A stretch of DNA of 8,030 bases from Proteiniphilum sp. GTDB lineage: Bacteria; Bacteroidota; Bacteroidia; Bacteroidales; Dysgonomonadaceae. Shown here piece by piece: positions 1 through 5,022 of this stretch. Where the stretch lies: assembly GCA_031284475.1 (NCBI GenBank), contig JAISZV010000252.1, forward strand, positions 1 to 8,030, read 5' to 3'. Numbering within the stretch: position 1 is the stretch's first letter; each line of letters begins with the position of its first letter. The notes under the pieces were generated by a model. That model was not told where the DNA came from. It ran no database searches and was given only the letters and a program-made list of their open reading frames with translations. A program made the translations under genes and the position numbers.

Positions 1-223
1 CCAGATAAGAACCCACAGTAAAGAGTTTATGCTGTATGTAGCGGAGAAAATCGCAATGCTCCTCTTCTTTCACTTCACAATATAACCAGCCTATATAACT
101 GTTCAATTCGTCCACCGCACCGTATGCTTCAAGGCGGATATGCGTTTTACTCACCCGCGTTCCTCCCACCAACGATGTAGTACCCTTGTCGCCGGTTTTC
201 GTATATACTATGCTTTTTTTCAT
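1..223 (-). CDS. PduO-type ATP:cob(I)alamin adenosyltransferase, N-terminal part (3' end outside window)
   Basis: The enzyme transfers the adenosyl group of ATP to reduced cobalamin, making coenzyme B12 in the cytoplasm. Only the first 74 codons are present; the frame is open at base 1. The start ATG is at 223-221. Residues 7-21 ([15 protein letters not shown]) are the N-terminal ATP-binding signature of the PduO family, followed by R23 and K26. Residues 33-45 ([13 protein letters not shown]) match the family's conserved YG-x-(V/T)-DELNS helix. A 55-base gap separates it from the upstream methyltransferase gene, the widest in this block, so it may be the last gene of the operon or have its own weak promoter. 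A 10-bp palindrome (CTAAATTTAG, 229-238) lies just before the start; its meaning is unknown. In Bacteroidales the usual B12 client is methylmalonyl-CoA mutase (family knowledge, not visible here). Confidence 0.93.
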   Translation of the reverse strand, partial: MKKSIVYTKTGDKGTTSLVGGTRVSKTHIRLEAYGAVDELNSYIGWLYCEVKEEEHCDFLRYIQHKLFTVGSYL

Positions 224-278
224 ATTCTCTAAATTTAGCTATGTTCATTTTCAATTTTTCTCCCCTTTCTCCATGCCC

Positions 279-974
279 TCACACCAAGTAGTTCGCCTTG
301 TGATAATCCGGCCTCAGAAAAACAATTCCCGTATCTTTCGCGTCGAATGTTATCCGGGCTTTTTCATCATGAACGATTTTATTCCAAAATTGTTTACCCG
401 TTCCTTTTTTTATGGGGTGAAACACCCAGAATGCGCCGGGGTTACTCAACTCCGCCAATGTGTTAATATCGGGCATATAGCCCTCCTTGAGGTTAGTAAA
501 GATAGCGTCATAATGCTCTCCTTTACAATCGGAAAACGAAGCGGCCATTTTCCATTTCCGCCCTGTTTGCCTTTGAAGCCGCTCGGCTACGGCAACCTTT
601 TCGCCGTTTTCTTCGATGCACGTGCAACGGATATGCGGCGAAGGGGAGGTAAGGAACAGGGTATTTATTCCGTTACCCGAATTGATTTCTAATATATTTT
701 CGGATTGTAAATAATGCGTTAAGCGAAAAGAGAGCCGGTTGAATACGGTAATAGAGTTGGGATCGATTCCGTTTTGCGGCATGGTTTCACGAATATCCGA
801 AAAGGCATAGAAGCTGTGGGGGGAATGGATTACATTGGTGATTAGATCGAATGCAAACGGCGAATGTATTCCATGCCCTTTCGATTGTTTTTTGCGCAGG
901 AACCATCGGAAAGGGCCATAGAACGCCTTCTTCCAAAAACGGATAACTCTCGTAAACCTGTTAAAGCCCGGCAT
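279..974 (-). CDS. Class I SAM-dependent methyltransferase family protein
   Basis: The predicted protein has 231 residues and starts at ATG 974, 9 bases after the ispF stop. A basic, aromatic N-terminus (residues 1-30) leads into KGHGIHSPFAFDLI (32-45), a motif I associate with a Bacteroidota-specific methyltransferase-like group. Residues 92-107 carry the SAM-binding motif I (EINSGNGINTLF, with G100 and G102 as the GxG). E121/E122 sit at the end of the next strand, where an acidic residue normally contacts the SAM ribose. HYDAIFTN (154-161) looks like motif IV. There is no signal peptide, so it is probably cytoplasmic. The substrate cannot be read from the sequence, and I see no rRNA- or protein-methylase-specific motif. 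The close spacing to ispF suggests co-transcription but does not prove a shared pathway. Confidence 0.82.
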   Translation of the reverse strand: MPGFNRFTRVIRFWKKAFYGPFRWFLRKKQSKGHGIHSPFAFDLITNVIHSPHSFYAFSDIRETMPQNGIDPNSITVFNRLSFRLTHYLQSENILEINSGNGINTLFLTSPSPHIRCTCIEENGEKVAVAERLQRQTGRKWKMAASFSDCKGEHYDAIFTNLKEGYMPDINTLAELSNPGAFWVFHPIKKGTGKQFWNKIVHDEKARITFDAKDTGIVFLRPDYHKANYLV

Positions 975-983
975 GGTAGCGCG

Positions 984-1463
984 CTACGATTTTTGTATAA
1001 GCGCTACCGCATAAGCGGCAATACCTTCTTCGCGCCCTACGAATCCCATTTTCTCGGATGTGGTAGCTTTAATGGAAATAAGCTCCTCATGTACCCCTAT
1101 CGTTTCGGCCAGTTTTCGCTGCATAGCGGGGATATGGGGATTGAGTTTGGGTTGTTCCGCACAAACGGTAGCATCAATATTTCCCAAAGCGTATCCTTTA
1201 TCTCTTAATAAGTTCATCGTATCTTTCAGCAGAGTTTTACTGTCGGCATTGTGGTATTCCATAGCGCTATCGGGAAAATGATAGCCTATATCGCGCAGGT
1301 TGGCCGCGCCCAGCAGCGCATCGCAAATGGCGTGAATAAGTACATCGGCGTCGGAATGCCCCAATAATCCTTTTTCATAATCCAACTTTACGCCTCCTAT
1401 CCTGAGTTCCCTTCCCTCCCGGAGGCAGTGTGCATCGTAACCGAAACCAACCCGTATCTGCAT
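984..1463 (-). CDS. ispF: 2-C-methyl-D-erythritol 2,4-cyclodiphosphate synthase
   Basis: IspF converts 4-diphosphocytidyl-2-C-methylerythritol 2-phosphate to the cyclic diphosphate with release of CMP, the fifth step of the MEP route to isoprenoid precursors. The 159-residue length is standard for the family. The zinc ligands are D10 and H12 in GYDAH and H44 in DVLIHA, matching D8, H10 and H42 of the E. coli enzyme. The GLLGHSDADV segment (32-41) and DALLGAANLRDIGYHFPD (48-65) are family signatures. ATTSEKMGF (133-141) is the CDP-binding signature. The start ATG at 1463 lies 4 bases after the porV stop, which indicates tight coupling; the next gene starts 9 bases after its stop. The protein acts as a cytoplasmic homotrimer (family knowledge). 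It appears intact. Confidence 0.98.
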   Translation of the reverse strand: MQIRVGFGYDAHCLREGRELRIGGVKLDYEKGLLGHSDADVLIHAICDALLGAANLRDIGYHFPDSAMEYHNADSKTLLKDTMNLLRDKGYALGNIDATVCAEQPKLNPHIPAMQRKLAETIGVHEELISIKATTSEKMGFVGREEGIAAYAVALIQKS

Positions 1464-1467
1464 AATG

Positions 1468-2625
1468 TTATCGCATTAAATTTTTAATTCCTTCCATATC
1501 GAAGCCCAGAGAGAGGCGCAAGGTTTGATCGAGCGGATTCGACTGGGCGGACGACACTAAATAAGCGGCGTCTATCTGAAAGATTCCGCTCTTGAAGCCG
1601 GCGCCGAAGGTAAAATAGCGGCGATTGCCTTTATACTCGTTTTCGTGATAGTAGCCCGTTCTTACGAAGAACCGGTTATCGTAACTGTATTCCGCTCCGA
1701 GCGACCACATCACCTCCTGCATCTCTTCTTTAAACCCGCCGGGCGCATCGCTCAACGATTTAAAAATTCCGCCAATGGAGGAGATACTCTGATAATCGTC
1801 GATCCGTTGTTGCGCTTCTTCGTCGGTTTCGTCGCTCTGCGGTAGTTGCGGGGTAGGAACCAGTAGCTTATTGGCGTCGAAGCTGACGGAAATAGTATTT
1901 TTCGGATCCAGAGGATACCCTAAAGATACGCCCGCCCGTAAGTTGGCAGGGAGAAACATGGAGCTGTTTCCCCCATCGTAAGAGATTTTTGTGCCGATAT
2001 TGGAAATATTAAATCCAAGTCCGAGAAGCGCCTCCGAGCGGCCCATGTAGAGGTATAATTCGTTATAACCCGCAATGTCGGCCGAAAATGCGTTTCCGGG
2101 CGTTGTTTCATCGTCTCCGGTGGAATAATCGGCCCGGATATACCTCAGGGTAACTGCGCCGGAGAATGTTTCGGTAAGCCTTCTCGAATAGGCTACGTCG
2201 AGTGCGGATTCATGAGGGGAGATTGTTTGCCAGAGGTCGCCGGCCTGGCCAACTTCTATGTTGCCCAACGAGAAATAACGCAACGAGGCGCTGATGGTAT
2301 TCAGGTTGTCGTTGCCGAACTTTTGGTAAGCGGACATGTAGAGCAGGTGTATATCATCCACCAACTTACTGAGCCACGGCGTGTAGGAGAAAGCAATTCC
2401 TGCTTCTCCTGAAATAAACGGATATTTGGCTGCATTCCAGTGCTGCGAATAAACGTCGGGCATGGAGGCCGCACCTATGTCGCCCATGCCTCCGCCCCGG
2501 GCGTCGGGCGCAATTTGCAGCGAAGGCAGCGCTACGGGAATCGGGTTATACTCTTGCGCGGCGGCGTGAAAGGTTGCCGTTGCACAGAGCATAAAGCACA
2601 TTATAGTAAGAGTTGCTTTGTTCAT
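1468..2625 (-). CDS. porV: Type IX secretion system outer-membrane protein PorV
   Basis: PorV (LptO) is a FadL-like outer-membrane beta-barrel of the type IX secretion system. It receives cargo from the translocon and carries it to the PorU sortase for attachment to the cell surface. The protein has 385 residues, close to the usual 380-400. A signal peptide with a probable cut after A23 (HAAA|Q) is followed by PSLQIAPDARGGGMGDIGAA (34-53), a strongly conserved PorV segment, and QHWNAAKYPF (61-70). The rest is alternating amphipathic strands, with aromatic strand ends and an acidic loop around TDEEAQQRIDD. It starts 24 bases after the upstream hydrolase gene and ends 4 bases before ispF. Notably, porU, usually the neighbour of porV, is not here. 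The related PorQ/PorP families are less likely because the IAPDARGGGMGD segment is typical of PorV. Confidence 0.93.
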   Translation of the reverse strand: MNKATLTIMCFMLCATATFHAAAQEYNPIPVALPSLQIAPDARGGGMGDIGAASMPDVYSQHWNAAKYPFISGEAGIAFSYTPWLSKLVDDIHLLYMSAYQKFGNDNLNTISASLRYFSLGNIEVGQAGDLWQTISPHESALDVAYSRRLTETFSGAVTLRYIRADYSTGDDETTPGNAFSADIAGYNELYLYMGRSEALLGLGFNISNIGTKISYDGGNSSMFLPANLRAGVSLGYPLDPKNTISVSFDANKLLVPTPQLPQSDETDEEAQQRIDDYQSISSIGGIFKSLSDAPGGFKEEMQEVMWSLGAEYSYDNRFFVRTGYYHENEYKGNRRYFTFGAGFKSGIFQIDAAYLVSSAQSNPLDQTLRLSLGFDMEGIKNLMR

Positions 2626-2649
2626 ATTATATGAGATAGTTGATGCGTT

Positions 2650-3264
2650 TTATTTTATTCTAAGATCCAACAATTTACGGTTGTCAAGATAGCCCTGCAA
2701 GCGGTCGTCGATGGCTACCGGGCCAATGCCTGCCGGCGTTCCGGTGAAAATAAGATCGCCCATCTTCAACGTAAAGAAGCGGCTGATGTATGCAATAATT
2801 TTATCCACAGGATAGATCATCTCTTTCGTATTGCCCCGCTGAACGGTTTGGTTGTTAATGTCGAGCCGGAAATCCGCGTTTTGAACGTCGGCCACTTCGC
2901 TTTTGGAAATAAACGCGCCGATGGCTGCCGAATTATCGAAACTCTTTGCTATTTCCCACGGCAAACCGCGTTCTTTTTGTTTTCTTTGAAGATCGCGCGC
3001 GGTGAAATCTATGCCTACGGTAATTTCGTCGTAATAGCGGCAGGCAAAGCGTTCCGATATATTTTTCCCTAAGCGGTTTATCTTCACCACCAATTCCGTT
3101 TCGTAATGGATCTCATCCGAGAAATCGGGCAGGAAAAACGGTTTATCTCCTTTTAGCAAAGCGGTATCCGGTTTCATGAAAATAACCGGTTCTTCGCTCT
3201 TAAACGTGCGTTCCATCTCTTTATTGTGAGATGCGTAGTTTAATCCGATAGCAAAAATTTTCAT
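2650..3264 (-). CDS. Fumarylacetoacetate hydrolase family protein (acylpyruvase-like)
   Basis: The 204-residue protein belongs to the FAH fold of metal-dependent hydrolases and decarboxylases that act on beta-diketo or acylpyruvate substrates. Its length fits the small YcgM/FAHD1 branch. The expected metal ligands are visible as E55 and E57 in HYETELVV and D86 in VGIDFTARDLQ. K107 in AKSFD and the TGTPAGIGP loop (174-182) fit the active-site lysine and the GTPxG signature. MKIFAIGLNYASHNKE is the typical start of this family, and ATG 3264 is the only sensible start. It follows rex by 11 bases and precedes porV by 24. Its true substrate is unknown; oxaloacetate decarboxylation or acylpyruvate hydrolysis are the family precedents. 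No signal peptide is seen, so it is cytoplasmic. Confidence 0.9.
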   Translation of the reverse strand: MKIFAIGLNYASHNKEMERTFKSEEPVIFMKPDTALLKGDKPFFLPDFSDEIHYETELVVKINRLGKNISERFACRYYDEITVGIDFTARDLQRKQKERGLPWEIAKSFDNSAAIGAFISKSEVADVQNADFRLDINNQTVQRGNTKEMIYPVDKIIAYISRFFTLKMGDLIFTGTPAGIGPVAIDDRLQGYLDNRKLLDLRIK

Positions 3265-3275
3265 TTCTTTAAAAT

Positions 3276-3911
3276 TTATCCGTTCAGCCGGTTAAACATT
3301 ACGGCAAGGTGGGCATACAGAGAGGTGTTTTGCAAAACAACCCCTTCCGGCACACGAATCCTGAAAGGCGTGAAATTCCAGATTGCCTTAACCCCGCCCC
3401 GTATCATATAGTCAGATACCTCCTGGGCGGCTCCCGGCGGAACGGTGAGAACTCCTATCTCAGCCTTCATCTCTTTGTTCCGCTCAACAAATTCGCCGGA
3501 ATGATACACCGGAATATCGTGCAGTTTATGATTAACAACGCTCGGTTTCACATCGTAACCGGCTATAATCTTCAAGCCAAACTGTTCAAGGCCCGAATCC
3601 GACAGCAAGGCCGCTCCCAGGCTGCCCACCCCAAAAACAACGGCCGTGTGCGTGTTGGTAAATCCGAGGAACGACTCCAGCACATTGATCAGGTCGTTTA
3701 TATCATACCCTACCCGCGTCTTGCCGCTTATATCAACGTAAGAAAGGTCTTTGGCTATCTGGGAAGCGGAAACATCTATCTTTTTCGCAATCTGCGTAGA
3801 AGAAACAAAACTCTCACCGTGGCTCTTGAGCAGTTTTACATACGACAAATACCAGGGAAGCCTCCTGAGCGCCGGTTCGGGTATTTTTGCGGTATATATC
3901 GGATCTGACAT
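3276..3911 (-). CDS. rex: Redox-sensing transcriptional repressor Rex
   Basis: Rex binds operators when NAD+ is high and releases them when NADH rises, controlling fermentation and anaerobic energy genes. I place the start at ATG 3911 (211 residues; MSDPIYTAKIPEP). An upstream in-frame TTG at 3938 overlaps the -7 promoter box and is unlikely to be used. Residues 8-60 form the winged-helix DNA-binding domain (IPEPALRRLPWYLSYVKLL, then VSSTQIAKKIDVSASQIAKDLSYV). GVGSLG (94-99) is the GxGxxG NAD(H)-binding turn and D120 ends the second strand of the Rossmann fold. VKAIWNFTPFRI (174-185) and SLYAHLAVMFNRL (197-209) are conserved C-terminal segments, the last being the domain-swapped helix. It leads the block of FAH, porV, ispF and methyltransferase genes and may regulate itself. 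Confidence 0.95.
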   Translation of the reverse strand: MSDPIYTAKIPEPALRRLPWYLSYVKLLKSHGESFVSSTQIAKKIDVSASQIAKDLSYVDISGKTRVGYDINDLINVLESFLGFTNTHTAVVFGVGSLGAALLSDSGLEQFGLKIIAGYDVKPSVVNHKLHDIPVYHSGEFVERNKEMKAEIGVLTVPPGAAQEVSDYMIRGGVKAIWNFTPFRIRVPEGVVLQNTSLYAHLAVMFNRLNG

Positions 3912-3935
3912 ATCTTTCGTAATTATTAATAACCA

Positions 3936-3943
3936 CAAAGATA
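3936..3943 (-). promoter_or_regulatory. Probable rex promoter, -7 box
   Basis: The minus strand reads TATCTTTG, a perfect match to the Bacteroidota -7 consensus TAnnTTTG. It lies 24 bases before the chosen rex ATG, which would give a short leader. No TTG occurs on the minus strand 17-23 bases upstream, so the -33 element is missing or replaced by the palindrome at 3957-3970. The box would serve rex and the genes behind it. Confidence 0.6.
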
Positions 3944-3956
3944 AGTTTTTTCGGAG

Positions 3957-3970
3957 AAATTCCGGAATTT
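3957..3970. promoter_or_regulatory. 14-bp perfect palindrome over the -33 region of rex; operator candidate
   Basis: AAATTCCGGAATTT is its own reverse complement over 14 bases. It ends 13 bases upstream of the rex -7 box, where RNA polymerase would contact the -33 region, so a bound protein could block or replace sigma contacts. It does not match the classical Rex operator (TTGTGAAnnnnTTCACAA). The regulator is unknown. Confidence 0.4.
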
Positions 3971-4013
3971 TATAAGCTGTAACTTTTTCTTATTCACGTA
4001 ATATTATTCCTTC

Positions 4014-4031
4014 TTTAGTGACCTCACTAAA
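4014..4031. promoter_or_regulatory. Inverted repeat with 8-bp arms upstream of rex; operator candidate
   Basis: TTTAGTGA and TCACTAAA are exact reverse complements separated by two bases (CC). The 18-base size and the symmetric GTGA/TCAC core resemble a dimeric helix-turn-helix operator. It lies about 70 bases upstream of the rex -7 box and about 150 bases downstream of the DUF3108 stop. No T-run follows on either strand, so an intrinsic terminator is unlikely. The rest of the 3912-4182 gap shows nothing else I can name. Confidence 0.4.
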
Positions 4032-4182
4032 CAATTTGGTGGAAAATACCATAAACGTAGTTGTTGTAATTGGTAAAAGATTGTATTTTATCAACCCTTT
4101 TTCATGGGGGATTCTCTTCCGAACGGCGTTGGATTTTAATCTCTATCTCTGTTTACCCGCACCGCAGGACAACTGCCGGAGA

Positions 4183-4989
4183 TTACGGACGCCTGATTCC
4201 CGACGCCTCCCGCAGGATAGCCCTGATGGAACCCATTTTCAGGGTAGTGTCTATAATTACCGGAATACGGTTTTCATCGTTGGTAAGCGAGGCCTTTAGA
4301 GCGTCTCTGGGATCTTTAAAAGCCTCGTCAAGTATGGTCATAGAGAGATTAATCACTTCATATTTTTTCCCATCATTTGCTTTTACCGAAGAAATTCCCT
4401 GGTAATTAACATACATGTTCACCGTTTTTTTTCCGGAAATAAACCGGATATGATACCTGTCGCCGGGCTTCATGCCGCTATAATCGAGGTTACGGATGTA
4501 AGGCAATACAGAGAGGTAATCGTAGGTACAGTGATCCGAAGCAACCACCTCGTCAAACATTTCTTCCCCGTTCCATACACGAAAAGCGCGTATCTTCACC
4601 TTCTCTCCCTCATAGGTATAAGACTGCCGCTCCACAGAATAGTCTTTCCCCTCAGATGCTTCTTTGGTAAACAGCAACGGGCGAAGATTCATATCAATGA
4701 AAGAGGTGAGCGTGTCGTTTACCGTATATATACTACCTGCCAGGCCGGAGGTATTGAGCAGCATCACCGTTTTATAGGCATTTTCGCCGCGGTAATTCGC
4801 TTCCGTCACCGAGAGCGACCCTCTTCCGGCGCGCGCGTTCAGAAGGCTGAAATTCAAATAGAGGTCATACCGTATATCCTCGCCGCTTATAAAAGCCGTG
4901 TTGGTTAGTTTACACTGCGCTTTAGCCTCTATAAAAATAAAAAGTGAAAACAGTAAAACAACAATAGATATAGCTTTTTGATTAATCAT
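4183..4989 (-). CDS. Secreted DUF3108 domain protein
   Basis: This 268-residue protein starts at ATG 4989. A hydrophobic signal peptide (residues 6-20) ends in AKA|Q, with a probable cut after A24, so it should be periplasmic or envelope-bound. The mature part looks like a DUF3108 protein. GEDIRYDLYLNFSLLNARAG (36-55) is the usual N-terminal strand pair of that family. LTNDENRIPVIIDTTLKMGS (235-254), followed by a short strand, is the usual C-terminal motif. C26 and C154 could form a disulfide. The gene follows the Ig-like lipoprotein gene by 33 bases and is probably co-transcribed with it. DUF3108 has no established biochemical role, and beta-rich envelope proteins are the general theme. The C-terminus (EASGIRRP) is basic but not a recognised sorting signal. 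Confidence 0.82.
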   Translation of the reverse strand: MINQKAISIVVLLFSLFIFIEAKAQCKLTNTAFISGEDIRYDLYLNFSLLNARAGRGSLSVTEANYRGENAYKTVMLLNTSGLAGSIYTVNDTLTSFIDMNLRPLLFTKEASEGKDYSVERQSYTYEGEKVKIRAFRVWNGEEMFDEVVASDHCTYDYLSVLPYIRNLDYSGMKPGDRYHIRFISGKKTVNMYVNYQGISSVKANDGKKYEVINLSMTILDEAFKDPRDALKASLTNDENRIPVIIDTTLKMGSIRAILREASGIRRP

Positions 4990-5022
4990 AATTTTAATTT
5001 TACGGGTTCTACAATTGCAGCG

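Noticed and set aside
242..278. A separate small ORF starting with ATGAAC after an AGGGGAG stretch, ahead of the adenosyltransferase gene
   Set aside because: It would end after about 33 codons, overlaps the adenosyltransferase start out of frame, and shows no recognisable sequence. Shine-Dalgarno-like strings carry little weight in Bacteroidota.
3309..3908. A 199-codon plus-strand open frame opposite rex
   Set aside because: It lies wholly antisense to rex, whose protein is clearly recognisable. The frame encodes no known motif and is Arg/Asn-rich, as expected of a shadow frame.
3912..3938. A nine-residue N-terminal extension of Rex from TTG 3938
   Set aside because: The TTG overlaps the perfect -7 box, so it would lie upstream of the transcript start. 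ATG 3911 has a GAAAG stretch in front of it and gives the normal Rex N-terminus.
4032..4182. A small RNA or riboswitch in the gap between the DUF3108 gene and rex
   Set aside because: I found no strong stem-loop with a T-run, no known riboswitch core and no second promoter box; the sequence is AT-rich and featureless to my reading.
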